DNA of 64,000 nucleotides from Rhizobiaceae bacterium (GCA_025698895.1 JAILWO010000003.1:310001-374000), one strand, 5' to 3'; shown: positions 36,622-46,337, counted from the stretch's first letter. Program-made: numbers and translations. The notes: generated by a model from the sequence alone, not told the origin.

Positions 36622-38265
36622 ATGAGTTTCTTCAAGAGCAGGTCCGACAAGGTGCCCGCGCACATCGAAAGGATGGCCGAGGCGACGCGGGCGGGCGGGA
36701 TCGACCGCCGCGAATTCCTGACCATGGCAAGCGTCTTCGGCGCTTCAACCGCCATGGCCTATTCGATGATCGGGCTTGCCGCGCCCACGCGCGCGCTGGC
36801 GCAGGAGCCCAAGAAGGGCGGCGTGCTCAAGGTCGCCATGTGGATCAAGGATCCCAAGGATCCGCGTACCGCCGACTGGTCCGAGATCGCCAACGCGATG
36901 CGCCAGTCGCTCGAGCCGCTGGTCAAGTACACGCATGATTACATGATCGAGCCCTACCTGCTCGAAAGCTGGGAAGTGAACGACGACGCCACTGAATATG
37001 TGCTGCATGTGCGCGAAGGCGTGACTTGGACGAACGGCGATACCTTCAATGCCGACGACGTGATCTTCAACTTCACGCGCTGGGCGGACGCTTCGGCCGA
37101 AGGCAATTCAATGCCGGGCCGCCTCGGATCGCTGGTCGAGAATGGCAAGCTGCGCGAAGGCTCGATCGAAAAGGTCGACGACATGACGGTCAAGCTGATG
37201 CTGACCAAGCCCGACATCGCGCTCATCCCCAACCTGACCGACTATCCGGCGCTTGTCGTGCACCGGTCCTTCGACGAGACCGGCGCCAATTTCGTCAACA
37301 ATCCGATCGGCACCGGCCCGTTCGAACTGGTCTCCTACGACGTCGGCCAGAGCGTGGTGTACAAGCGCCGCGAGAACGGCTCCTGGTGGAACGGCGAAGC
37401 CTATCTCGACGGTGTCGAATTCATCGACTACGGCACCGACCCGTCGGCGATGGTCTCGGCCTTCGAGGCCGGCGAGGTGCATTGCAACCACGAGACCTCG
37501 GCCGATTTCGTGGCGATTCTCGAAGGCGTCGGCATGGAGACGTCGGAGGCTGTCACGGCCGCGACTATCGTCGCGCGCACCAACGTCAACAACCCGCCCT
37601 ATGACGACCAGAAGGTGCGCAAGGCGCTTCAGCTCGCCGTCGACAATGCCCAGGTGCTCGGTCTCGGCTACGGCAACGCAGGTGAAGTCGCGGCCAACCA
37701 TCATGTCGCGCCGATCCATCCCGAATATGTCGACATCGGCCCGGCCGAGCGCGACATGGAGCAGGCCAAGGCCCTGATGGAAGAAGCCGGCCAGATGGAT
37801 TACGAGCACGAGCTCATCACGGTCGACGAGGACTGGCACAAGAACACCGGCGACGCGATCGCCGCCCAGATCCGCGAGGCCGGGATCAAGGTGAAGCGTA
37901 CGGTTCTTCCCGGATCGACCTTCTGGAACGACTGGACCAAGTATCCCTATTCCATGACCAACTGGAACATGCGGCCGCTGGGTATCCAGGTCATTTCCAT
38001 CGCCTACCGCACCGGCGAGGCCTGGAACGAGGCCGGCTACTCGAACGAGGAGTTCGACGGGCTCGTCAACGAAGCGCTGACCATCGCCGACGCCGAGGAG
38101 CGCAAGGCGTTGATGGAGAAGATCGAGACTCATCTGCGCGATGCCGGCATCATCATCCAGCCTTACTGGCGCAAGCTCTACAATCACCATGCGCCCGAGG
38201 TGATGAATTTCGAGATGCATCCGACCTTTGAGCATGACTTCGGCAAGGTCTGGCTCGACACATAA
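36622..38265 (+). CDS. Peptide/opine-type ABC importer substrate-binding protein (SBP family 5)
   Basis: A 547-residue periplasmic solute receptor. The N-terminus carries a twin-arginine signal ([15 protein letters not shown], cleavage near ALAQE about residue 60), so it is probably exported folded. The SBP_bac_5 fold is recognisable from [21 protein letters not shown] and the [19 protein letters not shown] segment. The ligand could be a peptide, opine, glycoside or quaternary amine; sequence alone does not tell. A GGGAGCAGG site precedes the ATG (a GTG three bases earlier is the alternative). It is the first gene of a four-gene import operon. Confidence 0.9.
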   Translation: MSFFKSRSDKVPAHIERMAEATRAGGIDRREFLTMASVFGASTAMAYSMIGLAAPTRALAQEPKKGGVLKVAMWIKDPKDPRTADWSEIANAMRQSLEPLVKYTHDYMIEPYLLESWEVNDDATEYVLHVREGVTWTNGDTFNADDVIFNFTRWADASAEGNSMPGRLGSLVENGKLREGSIEKVDDMTVKLMLTKPDIALIPNLTDYPALVVHRSFDETGANFVNNPIGTGPFELVSYDVGQSVVYKRRENGSWWNGEAYLDGVEFIDYGTDPSAMVSAFEAGEVHCNHETSADFVAILEGVGMETSEAVTAATIVARTNVNNPPYDDQKVRKALQLAVDNAQVLGLGYGNAGEVAANHHVAPIHPEYVDIGPAERDMEQAKALMEEAGQMDYEHELITVDEDWHKNTGDAIAAQIREAGIKVKRTVLPGSTFWNDWTKYPYSMTNWNMRPLGIQVISIAYRTGEAWNEAGYSNEEFDGLVNEALTIADAEERKALMEKIETHLRDAGIIIQPYWRKLYNHHAPEVMNFEMHPTFEHDFGKVWLDT

Positions 38266-38278
38266 AAAGACAGGAGAC

Positions 38279-38297
38279 GGGGGCGGCACACGCCCCC
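38279..38297 (+). terminator. Intercistronic stem-loop after the substrate-binding protein gene
   Basis: GGGGGCG-GCACA-CGCCCCC, a perfect 7-pair GC stem 13 bases past the stop, with no T-run. In ABC importer operons such loops commonly protect the upstream mRNA and lower expression of the permease genes, giving excess binding protein. Confidence 0.6.
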
Positions 38298-38478
38298 GCC
38301 TCGTATCCGGGAGCGCCCGGGACGGGACCTGCAGAGGGAACAATGAGGCCGGACATCCACCGGCGACACCAAGTCGACAGGCTTCCGCGACCGGTCCGGT
38401 CGCGGATCAAGGCGTCGTTCCCGCATGCAGGCGCCCGGCCCGGGACGTCCTCCCCAACCTGATCGGCAGGGGACGATA

Positions 38479-39513
38479 ATGATCGGATTCATCGGGCGAC
38501 GCCTGGGCACCATGGTGTTGACCATGCTGTGCCTGACGCTGGTCGTCTTCTTCATGGTCAATCTGGAGCCCAACCTGCGCAAGCTGGCGATCAGCCAGCT
38601 CGACATGCGTTCGTCCGACGAACACATCGAAAGCTGGCTCGTCCGCAACGGCTACCGCGACAATTTCTTCATCCGCTACGGCCGCTGGCTCGGTGTCGTG
38701 CCGATCGAACCCGTCGTCGATGAATCCGGCCGGGTGCAGGCCCGGTTCGGCGTTTGCCCGCAGCCGGCCGAGCCCTACTATGGCGGCATCCTGCAAGGCA
38801 ATTTCGGCTGTTCGACCAAGTTCAACACCACGGTCGCCAACAAGCTTTTCCCGGCGCTTGGCGCGACGGGGATCCTGATGTTCTGGGTCATGGCCGTGAT
38901 GGTGCCGGTGGCGCTGCTGATCGGGGTGCTGGCCGGCATGCGCGAGGGCACCCGAACGGACAGAGGTCTTTCGGTCGCCTCGATCACCACGACGGCGACC
39001 CCCGAATATGTCTCGGGCGTCATCTTCACGGTGATCTTCGCGTCATGGCTCGGCATCTTCAACGGCTCCGCGGCCAGCGCCACCCGCGAGGGCGTCACCT
39101 TCTACAATTTCACCCTGCCGGTCATGACGATGGCCATCTACGGCATCGGCTACATTGCGCGCATGACGCGCGCCTCGATGGTCGAGGTGATGACGCAGCA
39201 ATATATCCGCACGGCCCGGCTCAAGGGGCTCGCCTTCAACGCGGTGGTCATCAAGCATGCGCTCAGAAACGCGCTGATCGCGCCGTTCACGGTCATCATG
39301 CTGCAGTTTCCGTGGCTCCTGACCGGCGTCGTCATCGTGGAGGTGATGTTCCGCTACCAGGGCTTCGGCTACACGCTCGTCGAGGCGGCGGGTAACAACG
39401 ACATCGACCTGCTGCTGGCCTGCTCGCTGGTCTCGGTGTTCGTGGTGCTCACCACGCAGCTCATCTCGGATGTGGGATACGCCTATCTCAATCCGCGCAT
39501 TCGCGTCAGCTAG
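38479..39513 (+). CDS. ABC importer permease (DppB/OppB-like)
   Basis: A 344-residue inner-membrane permease. The N-terminal helix (IGFIGRRLGTMVLTMLCLTLVVFF) is followed by a periplasmic stretch with two cysteines, then five helices. The EAA coupling loop is visible in YIRTARLKGLAFNAVVIKHALRNAL. The start is the ATG at 38479 with AGGGGACGATA ahead; the open frame before it is part of the 213-base intergenic gap, which holds only the stem-loop. It pairs with the next gene as the two transmembrane subunits. Confidence 0.92.
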   Translation: MIGFIGRRLGTMVLTMLCLTLVVFFMVNLEPNLRKLAISQLDMRSSDEHIESWLVRNGYRDNFFIRYGRWLGVVPIEPVVDESGRVQARFGVCPQPAEPYYGGILQGNFGCSTKFNTTVANKLFPALGATGILMFWVMAVMVPVALLIGVLAGMREGTRTDRGLSVASITTTATPEYVSGVIFTVIFASWLGIFNGSAASATREGVTFYNFTLPVMTMAIYGIGYIARMTRASMVEVMTQQYIRTARLKGLAFNAVVIKHALRNALIAPFTVIMLQFPWLLTGVVIVEVMFRYQGFGYTLVEAAGNNDIDLLLACSLVSVFVVLTTQLISDVGYAYLNPRIRVS

Positions 39514-39531
39514 GTTCGGGGGACGAGACGC

Positions 39532-40689
39532 ATGGGAGTGGAATATGTGGGGGGCTTCCAGGTCCTGCTCGGCGTGGTCGCCCGGTTCTGGCCCGTATGG
39601 CTGGCGCTCGCGATCGTGCTGGGACTGAGCTTCGCCTTCAAGCCGAAGCTCGGCCTCTACGGCCACCTCTTCGACACCGGCGTCGGCATCGCGGGTGTCA
39701 CGATCTGCCTGTTCTGGATGTTCACCGCCATCTTCGCCCAGACGATCTCGCCCTTCAATCCGCTGGCGCAGATCTTCGTCATGAAGGACGCGCTGCCGGG
39801 CGCGATCGAGCCCAGCACGGGAAAGGTGTTCCTGTTCGGAGGCGACAGGCTGGCGCGCGATATCTTCAGCCGGATGGTCTATGGCAGCCAGATCGTGCTG
39901 ATCATCGCGCCAGCCGCGACGCTGTTCGCGCTGATGGTCGGCACCACGCTCGGCCTTCCGGCCGGTTATTACGGCGGCAGGATCGACACGGTGCTGTCGT
40001 TCCTGGCCAATCTGGTGCTGGCCTTCCCGGTGATCCTGCTGTTCTACCTGCTTGTGACGCCCGGCATCATGGACACGCCCATCCCCTATGCGATGGCGGG
40101 CGTTTTTTTCCTGTTTCCGATCATCTTCTTCTGCACGCTGTTCTACACGCGCTACAAACACCGAACGGGGTTGCTGGCGATCCAGATCGGGCTGACGCTG
40201 CTGATCGGCGGCTGGATCTATTTCGGGCTCGTCTTCAATGCCGACCCGCTCGGCATCATCTCGATCCGGCCCAACGAGCTGAACATCTTCGTGGCGGTGG
40301 TGTTCGCGTCGTCGCCCGGCGTGTTCCGCATCGTGCGCGGGCTGGTGATGGACATCAAGACGCGGGACTATGTCGCCGCGGCCCAGACCCGCGGCGAGAA
40401 TCCCTGGTACATCATGCTGTGGGAAGTGCTGCCCAACGCGCGCGGACCGCTGATCGTCGATGTTTGCCTGCGCATCGGCTACACGACCATCCTGCTCGGC
40501 ACGCTCGGCTATTTCGGTCTGGGGCTGGCGCCCGAGAGCCCTGACTGGGGCACGGCGATCAAGGAATCCAGCCGCCTGCTCAGGGCCTTCGTGCATCCGG
40601 CCCTGCCGCCGGTGATCGCGCTCATGTCGTTCGTGCTCGGCCTCAACCTGCTGGCCGACGCGCTTCGCGAACAATCCCTCAAGGACTGA
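39532..40689 (+). CDS. ABC importer permease (DppC/OppC-like) with inserted helices
   Basis: A 385-residue permease partner. The family features are GGDRLARDIFSRMVYGSQ and the EAA loop DYVAAAQTRGENPWYIMLWEVLPNA. At 385 residues it is longer than usual OppC proteins (about 300); the extra length is a segment around residues 195-245 (FFCTLFYTRYKHRTGLLAIQ and onward) that adds membrane helices between the normal transmembrane segments. It begins 19 bases after the previous permease and is followed 11 bases later by the ATPase gene. Confidence 0.9.
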   Translation: MGVEYVGGFQVLLGVVARFWPVWLALAIVLGLSFAFKPKLGLYGHLFDTGVGIAGVTICLFWMFTAIFAQTISPFNPLAQIFVMKDALPGAIEPSTGKVFLFGGDRLARDIFSRMVYGSQIVLIIAPAATLFALMVGTTLGLPAGYYGGRIDTVLSFLANLVLAFPVILLFYLLVTPGIMDTPIPYAMAGVFFLFPIIFFCTLFYTRYKHRTGLLAIQIGLTLLIGGWIYFGLVFNADPLGIISIRPNELNIFVAVVFASSPGVFRIVRGLVMDIKTRDYVAAAQTRGENPWYIMLWEVLPNARGPLIVDVCLRIGYTTILLGTLGYFGLGLAPESPDWGTAIKESSRLLRAFVHPALPPVIALMSFVLGLNLLADALREQSLKD

Positions 40690-40699
40690 GGCTGACCCG

Positions 40700-43456
40700 A
40701 TGAACGAAGCCGTCAAAGCAACGCACGTCGAAAACGCCGAACCGATCCTCGAGATCGAGAACCTGTTCATCTCGTTCTTCACCCGCAAGGGCGAGATACC
40801 GGCGGTGATGGACTTTTCCTGCACCGTCATGCCGGGCGAGGCGATGGGGATCGTCGGCGAATCCGGCTGCGGTAAGTCGACCGTGTCGCTCGGTGTCATG
40901 CGCGACCTGTCGAACGTCGGCCAGATCGTCGGCGGCCGCATCAAGTTCAAGGGTCGGGACATGGGCGAACTGACCGAGGCGGAGCTGCGCTCCATCCGCG
41001 GCAATGAGATCGCCATGATCTACCAGGAGCCGATGGCGAGCCTCAACCCGGCCATGAAGGTCGGCCAGCAGCTCATGGAAGTGCCGATCCTGCACGACAA
41101 GACCTCGAAGGAAGAGGCCTGGAACCGCGCGCTGGAAATGGTCCGAGCCGTGCGCCTGCCCGATCCCGAGCGCATGATGCGCTCCTATCCGCACCAGCTC
41201 TCGGGCGGCCAGCAGCAGCGCATCGTCATCGCCATGGCGCTTCTGTCCAAGCCAGCGCTCCTGCTGCTCGACGAGCCGACCACGGCTCTCGACGTGACGG
41301 TGGAGGCCGGCATCGTCGAGCTCGTGAAGGGGCTCGGCAAGGAGTTCGGCACGTCGATGATTTTCGTGTCGCATAATCTGGGGCTCATCCTGGAGACCTG
41401 CGACCGCATCACGGTGATGTATTCGGGCGAGGCGGTCGAGACCGGCGATATCAAGGACGTCTTCGACCATATGCGTCACCCCTATACGCAGGGGCTGTTC
41501 CGCTCGATCCCGCTGCCGGGCGCCGACAAGAACGCACGGCCGCTGATCGCGATCCCCGGCCAGCTTCCGCTGCCGCAGGAGAGGCCGAAGGGCTGCAATT
41601 TCGGACCGCGCTGCCACCACTTCAAGCCGGGCCTGTGCGATGCCGGCGACATTCCGATGATCGAGGTGGAGGGCCACGATCGGCATTTCAGCCGCTGCGT
41701 GCGCTTCAACGACATCGACTGGACGGCACTGCCAGAAGGCGCCAAGACGCGGAAGGAGGCCGTAAAACCCGGTGCTCCGATGCTGCAGATCGACAATCTG
41801 AAGAAATACTACCACGTCGCGGCGAACGCGATCTTCGGCGGCGGCGAGAGCCGCACCGTCAAGGCCAACGAGACGATCAGCTTCGAGGCGCGCGAAAGCG
41901 AGACGATCGCCATCGTTGGAGAATCCGGCTGCGGCAAGTCAACGCTGGCCAAAGTGCTGCTGGGGCTGGAAACCGCCACCGAGGGCAAGGTCACGCTTGG
42001 CAACAAGAACATCGAGTCCACGCCGATCGAGGGACGCGACGTCGATACGATCTCGTCGATCCAGATGGTGTTCCAGAATCCGTTCGATACGCTGAACCCA
42101 AGCCATTCGGTCGGTTCCCAGATCATCCGCACGCTGGAAAAGTTCAAGATCGGCAAAACGGTCGCCGAGCGCGAGAAGCGCATGTACGAGCTGCTCGACC
42201 TGGTGAAGCTGCCGCGCGCCTTCGCGACGCGCATGCCGCGCCAGCTCTCGGGCGGGCAGAAGCAGCGCATCGGCGTGGCGCGCGCCTTCGCCGGGCAGGC
42301 CAAGGTGGTGGTGGCCGACGAGCCGGTTTCTGCGCTGGACGTGTCCGTCCAGGCAGCTGTGACCGAGCTCCTGATGGACATCCAGCGCGAGAACCGCACG
42401 ACGATGCTGTTCATCAGCCACGACCTGTCGGTCGTGCGCTATCTCGCCGACCGGGTGGTGGTCATGTATCTTGGCTACATCGTCGAGCAAGGCACGACCG
42501 ACCAGATATTCTCGCCGCCCTATCACCCCTACACGGAGGCGCTGCTATCGGCGATCCCGATCGCCGATACGTCGGTGGTGAAGAAGCACATCGTGCTGGA
42601 GGGCGACATACCCTCGGCGATGAACCCGCCGTCTGGTTGCCCCTTCCAGACCCGCTGCCGCTGGAAGAAGTTCGTGCCGGACAACAAATGCGAGACCGAA
42701 GTGCCGCCGCACCGGAAGATCGGCGAGGGCCACTATTCGCTTTGCTGGCTGGATGATGAGCAACTCGCAACGATGGAGCCGGTGATTTCCTTCGAGCCGG
42801 GACATCACGACGACCCGGCGACCGTCGCCGATCCGGCCGCGCCACGCCAAACGCCGGGACGGGAGCGCGGCGCCGTTCAGGGATCGCGTCGCGGCGAGAC
42901 CGTGACGCCGGCTGAAGCGGAAGAAGCGCCTGACCGACGCATCCGCGCATCGAAGAAGATGACTAGCCGGCCTGGCGATTCGGCGCCGGAAAAGTCGCTG
43001 ACCGAGGCGGGCGAAGGCCGGCAGGCCGCCAGTGCCGAAGTGAAGCCCGGTTTGGTCGGTACCGCGAAGGAGGAAGCCAAACGCAAGGGCCGCAAGGGTC
43101 ACATGCCGCCCGCCGGCAATGTCGCCCCTTCGACCGGGGTTGCCAAGGCCGCGATCGGCGCCCGAAACGGCGCTCCCTCCGGAACGCGTCCGGCCGGGAT
43201 CGAGCGGCCCGCCAGTCCGGACGATCTCAAGCTGATCTCGGGCGTCGGGCCGAGGATCGAGCGCACGCTGAACGATCTCGGCATCTACACCTACGCTCAG
43301 GTCGCGGCCTGGAAGAAGGCCGAACGTGAATGGGTCGACGGCTATTTGAGGTTCAGGGGCCGTATCGAACGTGACGACTGGGTGAGGCAGGCCAAGGCGC
43401 TCGCCAAGGGCGGATCGGCCGAATATGAGAGAGTGTTCGGCAGGAAGCCGCGGTAA
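40700..43456 (+). CDS. Fused double ATPase of the importer with C-terminal helix-hairpin-helix extension
   Basis: A 918-residue protein that combines both ATPases of a peptide-type importer. NBD1 is about 10-340 (GESGCGKST, LSGGQQQR, LLLLDEPTTALD) and NBD2 about 355-690 (GESGCGKST, LSGGQKQR, VVADEPVSALD). Each ends in the oligopeptide-type C-terminal cysteine motif (NFGPRCHHFKPGLC; PFQTRCRWKKF). About 140 disordered, basic residues follow, then a helix-hairpin-helix domain at about 836-905 (DDLKLISGVGPRIERTLNDL) like the extensions seen on rhizobial NuoE and ribosomal protein L21. That fusion is unusual for a transporter ATPase. Confidence 0.9.
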   Translation: MNEAVKATHVENAEPILEIENLFISFFTRKGEIPAVMDFSCTVMPGEAMGIVGESGCGKSTVSLGVMRDLSNVGQIVGGRIKFKGRDMGELTEAELRSIRGNEIAMIYQEPMASLNPAMKVGQQLMEVPILHDKTSKEEAWNRALEMVRAVRLPDPERMMRSYPHQLSGGQQQRIVIAMALLSKPALLLLDEPTTALDVTVEAGIVELVKGLGKEFGTSMIFVSHNLGLILETCDRITVMYSGEAVETGDIKDVFDHMRHPYTQGLFRSIPLPGADKNARPLIAIPGQLPLPQERPKGCNFGPRCHHFKPGLCDAGDIPMIEVEGHDRHFSRCVRFNDIDWTALPEGAKTRKEAVKPGAPMLQIDNLKKYYHVAANAIFGGGESRTVKANETISFEARESETIAIVGESGCGKSTLAKVLLGLETATEGKVTLGNKNIESTPIEGRDVDTISSIQMVFQNPFDTLNPSHSVGSQIIRTLEKFKIGKTVAEREKRMYELLDLVKLPRAFATRMPRQLSGGQKQRIGVARAFAGQAKVVVADEPVSALDVSVQAAVTELLMDIQRENRTTMLFISHDLSVVRYLADRVVVMYLGYIVEQGTTDQIFSPPYHPYTEALLSAIPIADTSVVKKHIVLEGDIPSAMNPPSGCPFQTRCRWKKFVPDNKCETEVPPHRKIGEGHYSLCWLDDEQLATMEPVISFEPGHHDDPATVADPAAPRQTPGRERGAVQGSRRGETVTPAEAEEAPDRRIRASKKMTSRPGDSAPEKSLTEAGEGRQAASAEVKPGLVGTAKEEAKRKGRKGHMPPAGNVAPSTGVAKAAIGARNGAPSGTRPAGIERPASPDDLKLISGVGPRIERTLNDLGIYTYAQVAAWKKAEREWVDGYLRFRGRIERDDWVRQAKALAKGGSAEYERVFGRKPR

Positions 43457-43493
43457 CGGCAGGAGCGGGCCCGTCGGGTCGGGCGGAGGGTCG

Positions 43494-43940
43494 ATGCGGT
43501 CTGACGCGCGAAGGCAGGATGTCACGTTACCCGGCACGGCCGATCGTCTGGTCGCCGGCTTGCTTGTGCTTACCCATGCGGTGCTGCTCGCCTGGGCGGC
43601 CGCCGGCCTGGTCGAAATGGCGTGGATCGACACGCCGTGGCCGCCGATCAGCAATCCTCTATTTTCCAATGCGATGCTGCTGCTGCAATGGTTGGTCGTG
43701 GCGGGCGCGGCGCTGACATTCCTCTTCGGTTTTGCGCGGCGCTGGCCTCGCCTGCGCGAGGTGATGACCGGCTGGTATCTCGTCATGGCCGCCATTTGCG
43801 CTTGGCAGACCTTCTTCACTCTCGAGAGTGAGTGGCGCTTCGCCGCGATGGCGCTCGAATATGCCGCCTATGCGGGGATTATCCTCTATCTCCATCGTTC
43901 GACATATATGCGCGAACGGTTGAGCGGCACACCGGGCTGA
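43494..43940 (+). CDS. Small four-helix membrane protein of unknown function
   Basis: A 148-residue integral membrane protein with four predicted helices (about 20-45, 60-80, 92-110 and 118-138). I recognise no family. The start ATG at 43494 has a GGAGGG ribosome site; an upstream in-frame extension overlaps the importer ATPase. It lies 37 bases after the importer operon on the same strand, so it may be co-transcribed, but nothing in its sequence ties it to transport. It is convergent with the SLT lipoprotein gene. Confidence 0.7.
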   Translation: MRSDARRQDVTLPGTADRLVAGLLVLTHAVLLAWAAAGLVEMAWIDTPWPPISNPLFSNAMLLLQWLVVAGAALTFLFGFARRWPRLREVMTGWYLVMAAICAWQTFFTLESEWRFAAMALEYAAYAGIILYLHRSTYMRERLSGTPG

Positions 43941-43993
43941 GCGTCCGTGCCGGCGGACCGGTTAGGAAGCAGCAACAGCCCGGGCGCTTCGCC

Positions 43994-44590
43994 TCAATTA
44001 TTGGCGCACTGCTGCATCTGTGTGGCGTAGCGGTCGGCCATCTGCGCTGTCTGGCGCGCGTAGTTCTGCAGGCTCGCATTGCCGCGCCAGGAACCGCGCT
44101 TGTAGCCGGCGGGTCCCGAGTAATAGGCCAGATAGAGATGGTAGGCGTCGTCGCGCGCGATGCCGAGCGTCTCCGACGATTTGCGGTGATACCAGCCGAC
44201 GAAATCGACGGCGTCGGCGAAATTAGTGCGGCGCGCGGTGAGATTACCCGTTTCGCGCCGATATTCCGACCATGTGCCATCGAGCGCCTGCGAATAGCCG
44301 TAGGCGCTTGACTTCCGCTTCCATGGGACGACGCCGAACAGCTTGTTGCGCGGCGGGCGGGCATGGGCGTTGAAGCCGGATTCCTTGCGCACGGTCGCCA
44401 TCAGGATGTGCATCGGCACGCCGTGCCTGCTTTCGGCCCGCCTGGCGGCTGACTGCCAGTTGTTGATCCAGCCGTCACGCTGGCTGAAGACCGCGCAGAC
44501 ATCATTGATCTGCGACGGCTGCGAAGCGCACGCCGACACGCCCAGAAGCGCGACCACCGTGAACATTTTAATCGAATGCGACAGATCCAT
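43994..44590 (-). CDS. Lipoprotein with transglycosylase SLT-like domain
   Basis: A 198-residue probable outer-membrane lipoprotein: signal peptide with lipobox LLGVSAC (lipidated C21), then a goose-lysozyme/SLT-type domain. The likely catalytic acid is E70 in TVRKESGFN, followed by the substrate-groove AYGYSQALDGTW and AVDFVGWYHR segments and LAYYSGPAGY. Such enzymes cleave peptidoglycan glycan strands with anhydromuramyl formation. It is divergent from the MttB-like gene with a 205-base gap that holds an inverted repeat and no gene. Confidence 0.85.
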   Translation of the reverse strand: MDLSHSIKMFTVVALLGVSACASQPSQINDVCAVFSQRDGWINNWQSAARRAESRHGVPMHILMATVRKESGFNAHARPPRNKLFGVVPWKRKSSAYGYSQALDGTWSEYRRETGNLTARRTNFADAVDFVGWYHRKSSETLGIARDDAYHLYLAYYSGPAGYKRGSWRGNASLQNYARQTAQMADRYATQMQQCANN

Positions 44591-44671
44591 GTCGCAAGCG
44601 GTATCGCAAAAGAGTCAAGGGAATCTTGGCTGCCGTGTTAACCGTGATGCCGAGAGATCGAATACGACAAA

Positions 44672-44690
44672 TCCGACACATACTGTCGGA
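44672..44690. promoter_or_regulatory. Inverted repeat, candidate operator of the methylamine-type locus
   Basis: TCCGACA-CATAC-TGTCGGA, perfect 7-base arms, lies about 105 bases before the MttB-like start and 82 bases before the divergent lipoprotein gene. Regulator unknown. Confidence 0.45.
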
Positions 44691-44795
44691 ATAGTCGCCA
44701 TGATGGTGGGGGCAATGGCGCTGGTTATAAAAATCCGTCCGAATGGGGCGCATTCCCGATAGTGCCGCGCCCCATGTTCCTGTCCCTTCGAGGGC

Positions 44796-46337
44796 ATGAA
44801 CGCGGAACCGAGACGCCGCCGCTCCTCAAGGCGCACGCAAGCCGACAAACCCGATCTGCTGCCGCAGCTTCCCGCGCGCATGGTGCGCAATCCTTATCCG
44901 CCGATGGAACTTCTGTCGGCCGATCAGGTCGAGGCGATCCACGATGCGTCGATGCGCATCCTGGAAGAGTTCGGCATCGAGGTGATGAATGGCAGGGCGC
45001 TCGACCTGTTCGTCCGGGCGGGTGCCACGGTCGATCGTGAAAGGCAGACGGTCCGTCTCGACAGGGAGATGGTGTCCGAAACGATCGCGACCACGCCCGC
45101 TTCCTTCGATCTCACGCCGCGCAATCCCGAACGCGTCGTCAGGCTTGGCGGCGACAGGATCAACTTCACGCTGGTCGCGGGTCCGCCCAACGTTCACGAT
45201 TGCGAGCGGGGCCGGCGCGCTGGAAACATGGGCGACTATCGCGACCTCGTGCGGCTGGCGCAGCATTTCAACTGCATCACCATGCTCGGCAACCAGGTCT
45301 GCGCGCCGATGGAGCTGCCGGCCAACAATCGCCACCTTGACACCTATCGCGCCAATCTTGTCGAGACCGACAAGAGTTTCCACGTCTCGGCGATCGGCCG
45401 GGACAGGGCGCTCGACGGCATCCGCATGATGGCGATCGCGCGGGGCATCTCGCTCGACGAGATGGCGAAGAGTCCCGGCGTCACCACGATCATCTCGGTC
45501 AACTCGCCGCGGCGCTTCGACGGCGAGATGGCGGAAGGGCTGATGACGATGGCCGAGCACGGCCAGCCGGTCTGCGTCACGCCGTTCACGCTGATGGGGG
45601 CGATGAGCCCGGTGACGCTCGCCGGCGCGCTGGCGCAGCAGAACGCCGAGGCGCTGTTCGGCATCGTGCTCGCGCAGCTCGTCCGGCCGGGCACGCCGGT
45701 CATCTACGGCGCCTTCACCTCCAATGTCGACATGCGCTCGGGCGCGCCTGCCTTCGGCACGCCGGAGAATGCAAGGGCCAATATCGCTTCGGGACAGTTG
45801 GCGCGGCGCTACCGGCTGCCCTATCGCACCACGCCGGGCTCGGCCTCCAACGCCGCCGACGCGCAGGGCGCATGGGAGACGATGATGGCGCTGTGGGGCG
45901 CCGTGCTCGGCCACGGCAACCTGATCTACCACGCGGCCGGCTGGCAGGAGGGCGGGCTTACCGCGAGCTACGAGAAATTCGTGATGGATGTCGAGATGAT
46001 CCAGCACGTGACGGAATTCCTGAAGCCTATCACGGTCGACGAGGACGAACTGGCGCTCGACGCGCTTAGGCGCGTGCCGACCGGCGGGCATTTCTTCGGG
46101 GATGCGCACACGCTGGAGCGCTATTCGACCGCCTTTTACCAGCCGCTTTTGTCCAACTGGCAGAACTACGAAAGCTGGCAGGAGGCCGGCGGCCTCGACG
46201 CGACACGGCGTGCGACGCGTGTCTGGAAGAAGGCGCTTGAGGAATACGAACAGCCGGCGCTGGACGAAGCCATTCGTGAGGAACTGGACGCCTATGTCGT
46301 GAAACGCAAGGAAGAGATCGGTGGGGGCGAGCCGTGA
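44796..46337 (+). CDS. Trimethylamine methyltransferase (MttB)-family protein, non-pyrrolysine type
   Basis: A 513-residue member of the MttB superfamily, which transfers methyl groups from quaternary or tertiary amines (trimethylamine, glycine betaine, carnitine and others) to a corrinoid protein. The frame has no internal TAG, so this is a non-pyrrolysine member like MtgB. Recognisable stretches are DASMRILEEFGIEVM near the start and AFGTPENARANIASGQLARRY in the barrel. No corrinoid protein or activase gene lies beside it. It is followed by a dimethylglycine dehydrogenase-like gene, as is common in alphaproteobacteria. Confidence 0.88.
   Translation: MNAEPRRRRSSRRTQADKPDLLPQLPARMVRNPYPPMELLSADQVEAIHDASMRILEEFGIEVMNGRALDLFVRAGATVDRERQTVRLDREMVSETIATTPASFDLTPRNPERVVRLGGDRINFTLVAGPPNVHDCERGRRAGNMGDYRDLVRLAQHFNCITMLGNQVCAPMELPANNRHLDTYRANLVETDKSFHVSAIGRDRALDGIRMMAIARGISLDEMAKSPGVTTIISVNSPRRFDGEMAEGLMTMAEHGQPVCVTPFTLMGAMSPVTLAGALAQQNAEALFGIVLAQLVRPGTPVIYGAFTSNVDMRSGAPAFGTPENARANIASGQLARRYRLPYRTTPGSASNAADAQGAWETMMALWGAVLGHGNLIYHAAGWQEGGLTASYEKFVMDVEMIQHVTEFLKPITVDEDELALDALRRVPTGGHFFGDAHTLERYSTAFYQPLLSNWQNYESWQEAGGLDATRRATRVWKKALEEYEQPALDEAIREELDAYVVKRKEEIGGGEP

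Noticed and set aside
39043-41016. A 657-codon minus-strand open frame across the importer permease genes
   Set aside because: It spans three well-supported plus-strand genes and has no ribosome site or family motif.
44796-46337. Pyrrolysine-containing methyltransferase
   Set aside because: The gene is uninterrupted by any in-frame TAG and no pyrrolysine genes are visible.
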